Below are positions 1 to 9,680 of a stretch of DNA of 64,000 nucleotides, piece after piece (within the stretch, counting starts at the first letter, position 1; each line of letters opens with the position of its first letter). The stretch lies in assembly GCA_035308965.1 (NCBI GenBank), contig DATGFN010000060.1, positions 207,105 to 271,104 of the forward strand, written 5' to 3'. The position numbers and the translations under genes are program-made. The notes below the pieces were generated by a model that saw only the letters and a program-made list of their open reading frames with translations, was not told the origin of the DNA and ran no database searches. Origin of the DNA: DASYXZ01 sp035308965 (GTDB taxonomy: Bacteria > Acidobacteriota > Terriglobia > UBA7540).

Positions 1-1195
1 TCTCCAGGTCGCGAATCTCGCCCACCATGATGATGTCAGGATCTTGCCGGACGATGTGCCGCAATCCCGTGGCAAAAGTGAGGCCAATTTGAGGGTTGAT
101 TTGAATCTGGTTTACACCGGTGAGCTGGTATTCTACTGGATCCTCAATAGTAATAATTTTTTTATCCCGGGTGTTCAGTTTGCGCAGAGAACCATAGAGA
201 GTTGTGGATTTGCCGCTCCCGGTTGGCCCCGTAACCAGGAAGAGGCCGTGCGGCAGACTTAGATAGCGCTCCATCTTCTGGAGGAGACTCTCCGGGAATC
301 CCAGGCTGGTTAATGAATAACGCTCGCTGGCGCTCCGGTCGAGGAGCCGCATGACCACACTCTCTCCGTGCAGGGTGGGAAGGGTGGAAACTCGCAGATC
401 AATTTCCCGCCCGAAGACCCGAAATGGGATTCTCCCGTCCTGGGGCAGTCGCTGTTCGGCAATGTTAAGTTTTGACATCAATTTAATGCGCGAAGTGACG
501 GCGGCGCAAAGATCGCGTGGAGGAGCCTGCACATCGTAAAGGACTCCATCGGTTCGATAGCGAACCCGCAACTCTTTTTCGAAGGGTTCAATGTGAATAT
601 CGCTCGCTCGTCGCTCTACCGCCCGGCCAATCAATTGATTGACCCAGCGGATCACCGGGGCTTCGGAAGCCAGATCGCGCAGCTGTTCAATGTCAGTTTC
701 CCCACCGCCTAAACTCTCGCCGTCGGCATCGCCGAGGAGTGCCTCCCCGCCTGCTCCGGACTCTTCCAAACCAAATGAGAGTTCTAACGCCTTCCCGATC
801 TCCGCTTCGCTGGCCAGCCGCACATCAATTTTCTTTCCTACCAACTCCTCCATGGCGCGCCGGTTGTCCGTGTCCAGGGGATCGGCCATGGCCACCAGCA
901 TGGTCCCGTTATCAACCCGGAATGGATAAATAAAGAATTGCTTTAGGAAATTAGAGGAGAGCTTTGAGGCTTGAAATGGAATTTCCTGAAGCTCCGCCGG
1001 ATCAACGCGAGGGATGCCCAACTGCTCGGAGATCACCGTATAAAGGTCATGCTGGGAAAGAAAGCCAAGGTCGATTAGGACGCGGCCCAATCGTTCGCGC
1101 TGCTCGCGCTGCAAGGCCAATCCCCGTTGCAGGTCAGCCTCGGATAAGAGGCCGCGCTCCACGAGCATCTGGCCCAAGAGTTTTTGACTCCCCAT
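1..1195 (-). CDS. Type IV pilus / type II secretion assembly ATPase PilB/GspE, C-terminus off the left edge
   Basis: About 398 residues are visible. The N-terminal part (about residues 1-150) has the GspE/PilB N-terminal domain character, and the middle holds the ATPase core: an RxSDIHIEP segment, an R-x-DG-x-L strand, a Walker A GPTGSGKST with Lys329, and the start of the Walker B/GEIRD block at the window edge. Enzymes of this family are cytoplasmic hexamers that drive pilus or pseudopilus assembly by ATP hydrolysis. The start ATG at 1195 has an AAGG eight bases upstream. It follows the secreted protein at 1221-1802 by 25 bases on the same strand, so it could be co-transcribed. The tetracysteine zinc motif that would help separate PilB from GspE lies outside the window, so I do not choose between them. 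Confidence 0.93.
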   Translation of the reverse strand, partial: MGSQKLLGQMLVERGLLSEADLQRGLALQREQRERLGRVLIDLGFLSQHDLYTVISEQLGIPRVDPAELQEIPFQASKLSSNFLKQFFIYPFRVDNGTMLVAMADPLDTDNRRAMEELVGKKIDVRLASEAEIGKALELSFGLEESGAGGEALLGDADGESLGGGETDIEQLRDLASEAPVIRWVNQLIGRAVERRASDIHIEPFEKELRVRYRTDGVLYDVQAPPRDLCAAVTSRIKLMSKLNIAEQRLPQDGRIPFRVFGREIDLRVSTLPTLHGESVVMRLLDRSASERYSLTSLGFPESLLQKMERYLSLPHGLFLVTGPTGSGKSTTLYGSLRKLNTRDKKIITIEDPVEYQLTGVNQIQINPQIGLTFATGLRHIVRQDPDIIMVGEIRDLE

Positions 1196-1220
1196 GATTG
1201 AAATCCTTGGAGCAATAGCT

Positions 1221-1802
1221 TCAGAGGTCAGAAAACTTGACGTGGGTCAAGAACTGGTCGTACGAAAGCTTCCTGTCTGAATACTGGTCAATGTCGCTTC
1301 TTTTGACTTGAATGACCAGTTGGGTGGGGAGGTTTTCACCCTCAGGCTGAAAGTGGAACAGGTGAACGATGACCGCGACGGACTCCTCCGATGGGAAATC
1401 GTGCAGCGCACTGGCGTGGTCGGCCAGGAGCCGCGGCATGGTCCGCTTGATAATCGCAATCCTCTCCAGCTTTGCCTTTCGTGCTTTCTCAACTTCATCT
1501 TTGGTGGGCGGCTGCAGGTTAAACATGTTGGGCATCCGCACGGGATAAAGGTTTACTTCCAGGCTGAATATCACTCCATAATCCGAAAGGTACGACCCTT
1601 GTGCTTTCTCCAGCAGCCCGAAAGGAGGGGCGAATGTTTGGACTAGAGTTTCATTAATTACTGCCTCAAATACTTTCATTTCGCCTTTCAGCGGGTTGAG
1701 ATTGGGGGCAGAGGTCTGCGCTCCAAGAGTTTGCGCCAGCACGAGCGACAGCGCGATCACAACCGGAGACAGCCGGACCAGCCTCAAAGTTCCGGATTGC
1801 AT
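1221..1802 (-). CDS. Secreted protein of unknown function
   Basis: A 193-residue protein with an N-terminal signal peptide (hydrophobic residues about 8-24, cleavage likely after the Ala-Gln region near residue 29). The mature part is mixed alpha/beta with a basic segment around residues 100-120 and a hydrophobic strand in the last third. I recognise no family or catalytic motif. It starts only five bases after the anti-sigma factor gene, so it probably belongs to the same transcript as the sigma/anti-sigma pair and may be periplasmic. Function cannot be stated. Confidence 0.75.
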   Translation of the reverse strand: MQSGTLRLVRLSPVVIALSLVLAQTLGAQTSAPNLNPLKGEMKVFEAVINETLVQTFAPPFGLLEKAQGSYLSDYGVIFSLEVNLYPVRMPNMFNLQPPTKDEVEKARKAKLERIAIIKRTMPRLLADHASALHDFPSEESVAVIVHLFHFQPEGENLPTQLVIQVKRSDIDQYSDRKLSYDQFLTHVKFSDL

Positions 1803-1807
1803 TTGAA

Positions 1808-2449
1808 CTACCTCCTCAATCCACCGCCGGGCTGGCTGGTGGGCGGCAAGTAATTGCGCGCAATGTAGCCTACGAATTCATTCTGCTGCTGAGTTTCTTT
1901 CCAAACTGCACTCTGCGCCAGCTCCAAGCCCTGCATCTGGTGGGCAATCTGGCCAAGATTTTTCGTTTGCTCCTGGCGCAGGCTCTCTGCCAGCTTTTCA
2001 TTCTGTTCCTTGAATTCCACCTTCTGTTCAGTCAGCTTGGCGGAGACCTCTTGCGCAACCATGGCTTCAATATCGGCGCGGCTCACAGCATTTTTTGCCA
2101 CCTGTTCATGAAGGGAAGACGACGGGCCTCGACCCAGCAAACCGCCCAATAACAGTCCGGCGACGAAGATGGCAGCGAAAGCCCCGCCCCAAGCGGCTGC
2201 GGCCCAGGGAGTGGAGAAAAATTTCCAGGGGGCGCGCGCTGTCCTCTCGGGAAGCAAGACCAGGTGTGATGGCATTTCCAGGTCGGTAAAATGTTGGCTC
2301 ATCACGCCATGCAATTCGCTGAATTCTTTCAGAGCCAGCGCACACTGCGTGCAGGTTTCGAGATGGAGTTCGAGCTCGCGCGCTTCATTCGATGGGAGCT
2401 CTTTCATCGCGTATTCCATCAATTTTTCTTTCCATTCAATGCATGCCAT
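1808..2449 (-). CDS. Zinc-finger anti-sigma factor, single-pass membrane protein
   Basis: A 213-residue protein. The N-terminus has the anti-sigma zinc-finger signature H-x3-C-x2-C (HLETCTQC), preceded by a cysteine at residue 3. A transmembrane helix rich in Ala, Gly and Leu follows near residues 95-120, then a charged stretch (about 125-190) likely to form a coiled coil outside the membrane. Such proteins bind the cognate ECF sigma factor in the cytoplasm and release it on a signal. The chosen ATG at 2449 has an AAGAGGTG upstream; an in-frame start seven codons earlier has none. It lies 33 bases after the sigma factor gene, which is presumably its partner. Confidence 0.86.
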   Translation of the reverse strand: MACIEWKEKLMEYAMKELPSNEARELELHLETCTQCALALKEFSELHGVMSQHFTDLEMPSHLVLLPERTARAPWKFFSTPWAAAAWGGAFAAIFVAGLLLGGLLGRGPSSSLHEQVAKNAVSRADIEAMVAQEVSAKLTEQKVEFKEQNEKLAESLRQEQTKNLGQIAHQMQGLELAQSAVWKETQQQNEFVGYIARNYLPPTSQPGGGLRR

Positions 2450-2482
2450 GGCTTTCACCTCTTCCCCCAAAACACAAGGAGG

Positions 2483-3052
2483 TCATTCGGACTTCATGAT
2501 CTTGCGGAGCTGGTCGAGGCCAGCGTAGAAACGAGTTTTGATCGTGCTGACCGGGCAACTTTGTATTTCGGCGATTTCATCAAAATTAAATCCCTGATAG
2601 AACTTGAGCACTATTGCTTCATGCTGTTCCAATGGCAGTGCAGCGAGAGCTTTATCCACAAGCAGCTTCGATTCCGCACTCTCCCACTGCGAACCGTCCA
2701 TAAATTGCGAGCTGCTTGGGACGTCGTGAGTATCAGTTTCAAAAGTTACGTCCGCTTTGCTTTTCTCCGTGCGCAAATGCGAGTAAGCCGTGTTGTGGGC
2801 AATCTGGAACAGCCACTGGCGGAAAACTTCGGGCCTTCGCAGCCGGCCGATGTTCGCATAGGCTGAAATGAAAACTTCTTGAGACAAATCGAAAGCGTCT
2901 TCGGGATGACCCGTCAAATACACAAGGTAGCTGTAAACCCGCCGCTCCCAGCGCCTAACCAGCACGTTGAAGGCTTCGACGCTTCCCGCTAATACATCGC
3001 GTACCAGAGAAGCATCGGGACGGTCAGAGATCGGTGTAGCCGCCAATTTCAC
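2483..3052 (-). CDS. ECF-family RNA polymerase sigma factor
   Basis: A 189-residue protein with the two sigma-70 parts typical of extracytoplasmic function sigma factors. Region 2 lies at about residues 20-90 (a DLSQEVFISAY segment followed by FRQWLFQIAHNTA), and region 4 at about 130-185 (ALPLEQHEAIVLKFYQGFNFDEIAEI, then the recognition helix with STIKTR). The start is GTG at 3052. It is the first gene of a minus-strand group with a zinc anti-sigma factor and a secreted protein. It would direct polymerase to a small regulon, usually including its own promoter. Confidence 0.93.
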   Translation of the reverse strand: MKLAATPISDRPDASLVRDVLAGSVEAFNVLVRRWERRVYSYLVYLTGHPEDAFDLSQEVFISAYANIGRLRRPEVFRQWLFQIAHNTAYSHLRTEKSKADVTFETDTHDVPSSSQFMDGSQWESAESKLLVDKALAALPLEQHEAIVLKFYQGFNFDEIAEIQSCPVSTIKTRFYAGLDQLRKIMKSE

Positions 3053-3511
3053 CTCTAAAGACGCAGAAGGAAGAGAAAAAGTCTGGTTTGGGGTAATTTT
3101 TTTGCTTTAAACTTTCTGAATCACGGAAAGCGGGCGTTCCAACCCGAATGTCCCCGCCATGAACCTCAGCTAGATTGCAATCATTTATCTGATGGGCGAT
3201 CGATGTCAAAGTCCTTCGCCCATGTTTACTCTACTCCATTCGGCGTTACTTGGCATCCGAACTTGGCTCCAGATAGTGTCCTGACGAATTGACGACTTCT
3301 TTTGTAGCGCCAGCGTCCCCACCGGCGTTCCCCTGGGTGCGTATCCGGGCACCGAATTTAATAGTCATCACTATGCCGATTCCTCAAACAATGCGCTGGA
3401 ATCCCGAACTGAGTAGAATAGCTATATTCAGCTTTCCCGCCTCGACGGCTTTGGGGCGTGTGGTACTATGTTGATTCAATTGAAAATGTAGTAACCAAGC
3501 GGAGCAGGCAA
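3053..3511. other. Intergenic region between divergent sigma-factor and glycan-cluster genes
   Basis: 459 bases between divergently transcribed genes. It must hold promoters for both sides, but I cannot pick convincing -35/-10 pairs. There is a GC-rich run near 3308-3335, of the alternating GCGCC/CCGGCG kind often seen in repeated palindromes, without a second copy in the window. No gene or RNA was recognised. Confidence 0.5.
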
Positions 3512-4735
3512 ATGGGTTTTCAGGATGGCGGAGGCGACCTGCCGTGGACGGGCGAGCGAGTTGTGCCTGGCAAAACCCCTGCTCTGTTGGTCTTGGAGCA
3601 CATTGTCCGCTATCGGTTCGCGGCACGGTTGGTGGAGGGAGGCAGAGTGCTCGACGTCGCGTGCGGGACGGGCTATGGTTCTTCCATTCTGGCCGAGAAA
3701 GCGATGTCCGTCGTCGGCATTGATTATTCGTTTGAAACGATTCGATACGCGCGCAAGAACTATTCCTCCCCCAACCTGAACTTCTCAGTTGGGGATTGCC
3801 GTTCTTTGCCATTTCAGAATGAAAGCTTCGGTGTGGCGGTAATGTATGAGGCCATTGAGCACATTGCGGAACAGGAGCAATGCCTCGCTGAAATCCGCCG
3901 AATCCTCGACCCCAGGGGAATTCTGATACTTTCGACACCCAACACAGCGCGGCCCACCAAGGTAATCGAGGAAGATAACCCATTCCATTCCAAAGAGCTT
4001 ACAGAACGGGAATTCACGGACCTGCTTGGGCGGCATTTCCCTCAAGTCCAATTGCTTAACCAACACGAGTTCAGCGCTTCAGCCATACAGATCACCAGCG
4101 GCCCCATTCCGGCACCCGCGGAACTGGTTGAAGATTCAGCGAATGCCGCTTGCGCCAAGTATTTCATTGCTGTTTGCAGCGCGCATCCGACCCAAGTCCC
4201 GGTCACTAGAACTCTGGGCGTTGGGGGAATCGAACATCAGATCGAAATCGTGAAGGATCTGCGGAAAACTCAAAAGGGTGTCGACGCCCTTCTGCATCAG
4301 CGGGAAGAAATTGAGCGTGAATTTGAAGCAATTCGGCGAGACCGCGATGAGGCCGCTCGTCAATATGCTATAAATCTGGCCGCGCATCAAAGTGAAATCG
4401 AAGCACTTCGGCAAGACCGAGAGGCGGCTGCACACCAATACGCTGAAAACCTGGCGGCATATGAGCATGATCGCCGAGCCAAGCAAGATGCGATTGAGGC
4501 GCTGCTGCGTCAGCGGAAGGAAAACGAAAAGGAATACGCAAAGAATCTCACCGCCCATGCTGAAGTCATCAGTAATCTCGAAAGGGATCTTCAAGCCAGC
4601 AGGTTGGAGGCGGAATGGCTCTATCGCTGGATGCCGACAAACAAGCTTGCTCGCAAACTTTTCTATGGGAGGGAACTTCGAAAACGACTGCTGCATGCTC
4701 TTGGGTTGAAGTCGCAAAGCCGGCGCTCTGGCTAA
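3512..4735 (+). CDS. SAM-dependent methyltransferase with long C-terminal coiled coil
   Basis: A 407-residue protein. Residues 1-225 form a class I methyltransferase: motif I VLDVACGTGYG at 46-56, an acidic residue after strand 2 (VVGIDYS) and a post-motif VMYEAIEHI. Residues about 235-375 are a charged coiled coil containing three imperfect repeats of the form (I/F)EA(I/L)xxxR...QYAxNLAAH; the second is seven residues longer than the first, one heptad. The last 30 residues are basic. ATG 3512 was preferred over an ATG 54 bases upstream because the methyltransferase fold begins there and a GAGCAGG lies before it. Coiled-coil methyltransferases of this layout occur in O-antigen and capsule clusters, where they can act as chain-length rulers or terminators; that role is inference. 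Confidence 0.85.
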   Translation: MGFQDGGGDLPWTGERVVPGKTPALLVLEHIVRYRFAARLVEGGRVLDVACGTGYGSSILAEKAMSVVGIDYSFETIRYARKNYSSPNLNFSVGDCRSLPFQNESFGVAVMYEAIEHIAEQEQCLAEIRRILDPRGILILSTPNTARPTKVIEEDNPFHSKELTEREFTDLLGRHFPQVQLLNQHEFSASAIQITSGPIPAPAELVEDSANAACAKYFIAVCSAHPTQVPVTRTLGVGGIEHQIEIVKDLRKTQKGVDALLHQREEIEREFEAIRRDRDEAARQYAINLAAHQSEIEALRQDREAAAHQYAENLAAYEHDRRAKQDAIEALLRQRKENEKEYAKNLTAHAEVISNLERDLQASRLEAEWLYRWMPTNKLARKLFYGRELRKRLLHALGLKSQSRRSG

Positions 4736-4798
4736 CGGCAAGATAGGTTGATTCTAGGGTCTTCATCAGTTGGGTCCCGTCAAATTGAGCGGCTGACA

Positions 4799-5554
4799 TT
4801 AATACCAGTGAGGCGGAGTAAAGTCGACTCGTGTTGCTTTAAAAGCGGCACGGCCACCCCACTGACCCATAAGCTCCGCCTGAAAGCCTGAAGTGTCAAG
4901 CATAGCCCGCAAACACTGGATATTAGGCGCCCACCAATTCGACAAATCATTGTTCAACTCATTGTTCGGATAGAATTGCATTATGGGTGAATCCTTCAAC
5001 CAGGAGTGGATCGTATCAAGCGGGGTAATCTTGCCCTGGTGGACAAAATACTGGTCCAGCACATGGGTCTCCACAAGAGCGTACTCACGGCATACAGCAT
5101 GGATTTTATCCAGTGCCAGCAGGGGGTTGCGCAAGTGGTATAACACGCCGAAGAAAAAAACTACGTCAAAAGTCCCGTGAATTTCCGGAGCAAGGTCGTA
5201 AACCGACCCCATAACATACTCCGCCTTGGAGCCCCTTAGTTCATGCGCCAAAGCAAAACCACGCTGACCGGCGGGGTGAAGATCCACTGCCAGTACCCGC
5301 TTCGCGCCCCTCTTTTCGGCTTCAAAGGTAAAAAATCCATCATTGGCGCCGATATCCAGTATGGTCTTTCCGCTCAAGTCCTTTGGAAAACCAATCAAGT
5401 CCAACAAGGGCGTCGGATCATAAAGACCAGGAGTAACGACGCCCGGAGCGACCTCTATCGAGTGATACCAATTGATGGAATTGACTCTTGCCTTTATCTC
5501 TTCGTCTTCCAAATTAGCTCCTCGCCCACAAGGGTTTCCAAAAAGGGAAAACAT
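4799..5554 (-). CDS. CmoB-like SAM-dependent methyltransferase
   Basis: A 251-residue protein. It opens with the WYHSIEVAPGVVTPG block typical of the CmoB/DUF1698 group (CmoB carboxymethylates tRNA U34), then motif I ILDIGANDGFFTFEAEKRG and the FDVVFFFGVLYHLRNP block. True CmoB is about 320 residues and paired with CmoA; neither holds here. Shorter homologues such as this are common in polysaccharide clusters, so a sugar or lipid substrate is more likely than tRNA. It converges with the upstream coiled-coil methyltransferase (63 bases apart). Confidence 0.85.
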   Translation of the reverse strand: MFSLFGNPCGRGANLEDEEIKARVNSINWYHSIEVAPGVVTPGLYDPTPLLDLIGFPKDLSGKTILDIGANDGFFTFEAEKRGAKRVLAVDLHPAGQRGFALAHELRGSKAEYVMGSVYDLAPEIHGTFDVVFFFGVLYHLRNPLLALDKIHAVCREYALVETHVLDQYFVHQGKITPLDTIHSWLKDSPIMQFYPNNELNNDLSNWWAPNIQCLRAMLDTSGFQAELMGQWGGRAAFKATRVDFTPPHWY

Positions 5555-5823
5555 CTTGGTACCGGCCGATGATTCTGCCTGTCCGTAAGTTTGTTACCGC
5601 CGAGGCTTGAAATGGCAAACTGCTCCGTGTGGCCTTAGGGTTATCGTGAATCGAATCCACCCAGGACTTCGTGGAAAACTTTGGAACAGACCATGCAATT
5701 AGTGACTAAGCGTTCTTAAATGATTCTTCGCTGTCAAAAGTGACGCGGACCAATGTGGAGCCGGGGATTCCTGCTGGCTTGGTTGGACCAGTCCTGCCCT
5801 ATCAGAGCTATCTTGAAACCGCA

Positions 5824-7047
5824 TCAACGCCGGAGGTCCCCAGTTGAGGTCCCAGAGAGTTTGCGCAGTAGTCGCATCCACTTTCGTCTAAAAGGGCCGG
5901 CAGCGGTCGGGACCCTGGGAGGTTCAGGCCCGATGGCCGGTTCTGTAGCCATCGCGGGGGGTGCACCTGAAGCTTCTTGTTCCTGGGCAGGGTCTGTTGC
6001 CGGTTCCGGCGTTTCCTGACGCTCCCACCCATAGAATGGGCACTTCACACACACGGCGTACGGCTCATCGCTTAATAAGGATTCTCGCAATGATTGATAG
6101 CGAGGCCCGTGCCAAACCTCTTGAAAGGTTTGTGTTGAAAGGTTTCCATAGGATTCCCCGATCACGCAGCACGGTCTGACACTACCGTCATATTGCACAA
6201 ACATCTTTTCCCATGGTTCTTTGCAGGTCTTTCGCAAGCCTTTGTACGTTGCAGGAGTGGCAGCAGAGATCGAATCATTGCCGGTGACTGGATTAGCCAC
6301 ACCTCCCATCGTATCCACGCTCACGACTTGGCGCCCCGGAATATTGGGAGGCAACATTAAGTTGATCCCGTACCTGCGAGCCTCGACTTCCGCCTTCGGC
6401 GCCCATTCGGCCATCAAAGGATCATTAACCAATGACTGCCCTTGAGTCATGTTGTACTCTGCTAGCTCCGCTACCTGAAAGTTCTCTACGCCCAGTTCAC
6501 CCGCCATTTTTACGACGGAGGGCAGCTCGTGAATATTCTGCCGCATCGCCGCGAATTCGATCCCTAGATGAGGGCGATTTGTCTTCAGACGTTTCTTCGT
6601 CTCATTAATCAGGCGGATGTTGGCGACAATTTTCTCCAGGCTGGCCCTGCGGCGGATTTTGTCGAAAACCTCGGGGCTGGCGCCATCGATTGAGATTACA
6701 ATGGCCTCAACGCCGAGGCCGACGAACTTTTCCACATTCCTCTGAGTAAGGATTGTCCCGTTGGTCTGAAATGTGGCATTGCATCCGACGCCCACCACAC
6801 CCTCCACCATTTCCATGAAGTTGGGGTGAAGAAAGGTTTCCCCGTGGCCACTCAATTGGACCGTTGGTTTGAATTCCCGAATCATAGGCAGCAACTTGAG
6901 GAACACATCCATGGGCAGATCGCGAGCCTCATAGTTACCCAAATTATTCTCTTCGCTGACCATGCAATGAATACACCGCAAATTGCAGCGTCTAGTTGTT
7001 TCCAGAACCAAATACTTCAGGGATGCCAGCTCTGGATTGATGTTCAT
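5824..7047 (-). CDS. Radical SAM protein with SPASM-type C-terminal cysteines
   Basis: A 407-residue protein. The radical SAM cluster motif CxxxCxxC is C21-NLR-C25-IH-C28, followed by the GHGETFLHP block of the AdoMet-binding face and an SIDGASPEVFDKIR strand typical of the MoaA/SPASM group. The C-terminal third holds a further cysteine set (CKEPW, RPCC, CVKCPFYG), which fits a SPASM domain with auxiliary Fe-S clusters. The last 60 residues are a Pro/Glu/Ala-rich tail ending in a basic segment, unusual for the family. RBS AAGAGGTG precedes ATG 7047. It lies in a glycan-type cluster; homologues act on sugars, peptides or tRNA, so the substrate is unknown. Confidence 0.88.
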   Translation of the reverse strand: MNINPELASLKYLVLETTRRCNLRCIHCMVSEENNLGNYEARDLPMDVFLKLLPMIREFKPTVQLSGHGETFLHPNFMEMVEGVVGVGCNATFQTNGTILTQRNVEKFVGLGVEAIVISIDGASPEVFDKIRRRASLEKIVANIRLINETKKRLKTNRPHLGIEFAAMRQNIHELPSVVKMAGELGVENFQVAELAEYNMTQGQSLVNDPLMAEWAPKAEVEARRYGINLMLPPNIPGRQVVSVDTMGGVANPVTGNDSISAATPATYKGLRKTCKEPWEKMFVQYDGSVRPCCVIGESYGNLSTQTFQEVWHGPRYQSLRESLLSDEPYAVCVKCPFYGWERQETPEPATDPAQEQEASGAPPAMATEPAIGPEPPRVPTAAGPFRRKWMRLLRKLSGTSTGDLRR

Positions 7048-7275
7048 CGCTCACCTCTTGGACCTGTACCGGTTGGCCGTCATACACTGCTAAATGGGAA
7101 CACCTATGTTGATTTGTTTGCCCAAGAGTACTATACCCCTGACCTCCTCGGGAAACAATGCTCCAGGCACATTCGCGGTCGTTTCGAAACATTAGAATTA
7201 GAGGAATTTCCGTATGGCGCTGGATACGAGATCATGGACTGGTGCGATTATGAATAGGGATTACCTCCCCCATGA

Positions 7276-9468
7276 TTAGTCAGAAATGCCGGCAAGGTTA
7301 GGCGAGGAGAGACGCATTCGATCAGCGACCCGGCTGTAGAATAGGTTTGACCGCCTCTGGTTTCTCAGGAAATCGCGAGGATCGGGCAGTGGCGGTCTCC
7401 GGTATTCTTCTTCGACAGCCGCAAAGAAGTTCCTTACAAATTCGTCGAAACGACTCCGGGAAAAAACCTGACTCCGGGCGAATGCGGCGGCTTGTATTTC
7501 ATGCATGCGGCCGGGGTTCATCATCAAATCGAGTGTCCAGCGGCCGAGGTCACGGAGGGAGTCGAAAAGAAAACCCGACTGACCATGTTCGACAATCTCA
7601 CGTTGTCCACCGCCATTGAAAACAATGGGTGCGCATCGGTTCTGCATGGCTTCAACGATACTCATGCCGAAATGCTCGATTAGATGAGGATCGAACTCTC
7701 CCAAACCGCATGCATGCCAGAAGACTTTGGCACGGGCATACAAATTTTGCAGTTCCGGAAGCGATAGGTTCGAACACACTTCAACCGGGGCCGGGCTTTC
7801 CTTGGCCATTCGCTCTATCTCAGCCAGATACCGGTTTTGCGGCAAGCTTCCACCGGCCAGAACCAACCGCCAGCCTCGCAGGATGTCGGGATGCGAGCAC
7901 CACAAAAGCTCAAAGGCCCGAATCAGCTCGTGCTGTTTCTTGCTGCCTCCAGGCTCAAAGCGCGCAACAGAAAGAATCAGATTCTCTTTCACTGCAGGTT
8001 CGGCTCCCATATCAACTGGTGGATAGAGGAGCCCATCAGGGTCAAGTCCCCACAGACTCCTGGCCCACTCGCCCGTATATCTTGAATTCACCAACAACGC
8101 GGTGTAATCGTCCACCGCGAAGTAGGAGCGCCGGAGCGTGTCCGGAAAGTGGCACAGAAAAACAGAAAAGGGCGACAGAGGGCGGACCATGTTCAGCATG
8201 TTGACATTGATGAAAATATCGGAGTGTCTCGACTCAAACGAAATAGCTTCGAACGGGTTTGGATCGTTGTCGGTCACTGCGTTAGAATCGATCCAAGCCC
8301 CAATCCGGTCAAAAAAGGGCAGCGATAACTGCCGCACTTCGCAGCCTGAGAGCGACAACCCATACCAGGCTTCGAGATCTTCAAGCCTGACGGGTTTGCA
8401 GGCCAACAGGGTGATATCAAACCGGTCTCGGACGGCGGCAGCCATTGTGCAACCATACTTTTGGCCGCCCCCGATCACATGCATCGCGTGATCGTAAAAT
8501 GTTATGGACATTTTACGATGGCCCAGAATCACCTGCATTCTGGCGATGAGATGATCTACGGCAAGATTTCCGTAAAGACGAACCAAAATCGCAGATACTC
8601 TTTCCAGAACAGATTCCACAGTTTTCGTCGAATGGCTTGTCATCAATTTCCTGAGAATAATCGGGAGATCGTTGTATAGCGAGACCAATGCATTCTGGGT
8701 CACGAGCCGAGAATTCTCGATCGCTCCGGCAAGGCTATCGGGATGATGCTTGGCAACAAAAATGAGCCTTCCGCGATCGCAAAAGTAGTCGGCAAGCCGG
8801 CTGCCCTGACTCGAGCCATGAAATACATGCCGGGCCGTTGCCTTGGGGTTATAAAGAATCTCCCAGCCTTGTTGACGACTGCGCAGGGAAGTATCCACAT
8901 CCTCGTAATACATTACGAAGTCTTCATCAATGGCGCCAAGATCTTTCAGGCAACCCCTGCGAAACAGAACTGCAGCCCAGCAGAGCCCTTCCCGCATTTT
9001 TTCGGATTCAAATTGTCCCCGGTCTTCTTCGTTGTAGCCTTCGTCGTCCCAATAGAAGTCGGGAAGAGGGCGATGGCCCACGCTATTGATTCGCCCGCTG
9101 GTGAAAAGGATTTTGCCGCCCGCGCATCCGGCTCTTGGGTTTCTCTCGAGAGTCTGTACAAGCTGGCCTAGCCATTTAGGATCAAAAAACACATCGTTAT
9201 TAGCAAATGCGATGTAATCGCCTCTCGATTGGGAAATTCCCAAGTTCAGCGCCTTGGCAAAATTGTTTACGGGATTTCTGAGTAATCGCAGGCGGGGATG
9301 GTTTGCAAGCGCTTCCTGTTCCGACCCATCGTCAGACCCGTTGTCCACAAGCAGGATCTCCACCCGGTCTACTGGATAATCCAATTGTTCAATGGAGAGC
9401 AAGCAGGCATCCAGATGCTGCTTGCCATTGAAGTTCACAATCAGGATGGAACAATAGGGAGATTCCAA
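7276..9468 (-). CDS. Two-domain glycosyltransferase (GT2 then GT4)
   Basis: A 730-residue fusion. Residues about 5-290 are a GT-A family 2 domain: CSILIVNFNG at the start, VDNGSDDGS, the FANNDVFFDPKW metal/sugar site and a later MYYEDVDTSLRSRQ block, like rhamnosyltransferases. Residues about 330-690 are a GT-B family 4 domain with a donor-site E-x7-E block (IEHFGMSIVEAM) and NGGGQREIVEHG. Such fusions add two sugars in sequence to a surface glycan on the cytoplasmic face of the membrane. The only usable start is TTG at 9468, as an in-frame stop lies just upstream. It shares its strand with the radical SAM gene, 228 bases away. Confidence 0.92.
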   Translation of the reverse strand: MESPYCSILIVNFNGKQHLDACLLSIEQLDYPVDRVEILLVDNGSDDGSEQEALANHPRLRLLRNPVNNFAKALNLGISQSRGDYIAFANNDVFFDPKWLGQLVQTLERNPRAGCAGGKILFTSGRINSVGHRPLPDFYWDDEGYNEEDRGQFESEKMREGLCWAAVLFRRGCLKDLGAIDEDFVMYYEDVDTSLRSRQQGWEILYNPKATARHVFHGSSQGSRLADYFCDRGRLIFVAKHHPDSLAGAIENSRLVTQNALVSLYNDLPIILRKLMTSHSTKTVESVLERVSAILVRLYGNLAVDHLIARMQVILGHRKMSITFYDHAMHVIGGGQKYGCTMAAAVRDRFDITLLACKPVRLEDLEAWYGLSLSGCEVRQLSLPFFDRIGAWIDSNAVTDNDPNPFEAISFESRHSDIFINVNMLNMVRPLSPFSVFLCHFPDTLRRSYFAVDDYTALLVNSRYTGEWARSLWGLDPDGLLYPPVDMGAEPAVKENLILSVARFEPGGSKKQHELIRAFELLWCSHPDILRGWRLVLAGGSLPQNRYLAEIERMAKESPAPVEVCSNLSLPELQNLYARAKVFWHACGLGEFDPHLIEHFGMSIVEAMQNRCAPIVFNGGGQREIVEHGQSGFLFDSLRDLGRWTLDLMMNPGRMHEIQAAAFARSQVFSRSRFDEFVRNFFAAVEEEYRRPPLPDPRDFLRNQRRSNLFYSRVADRMRLSSPNLAGISD

Positions 9469-9680
9469 GGTTACTTTGCCTAATTCATTAGGTTAATGGC
9501 GCAGGGAGATACTCCCGGAGCACACAGCAGGCGTTATAAACCCGCACAAAAACCATAACATAAATTTACCTATGCCGAGAATGTTCAACTGTAGAGACCG
9601 AACGCCTGATAAAAACCGGCCCACGAAAATGAGGGAGGATGGTAATATTTCTTGTCATCATCCAGGTGAGGAGTTGTGAT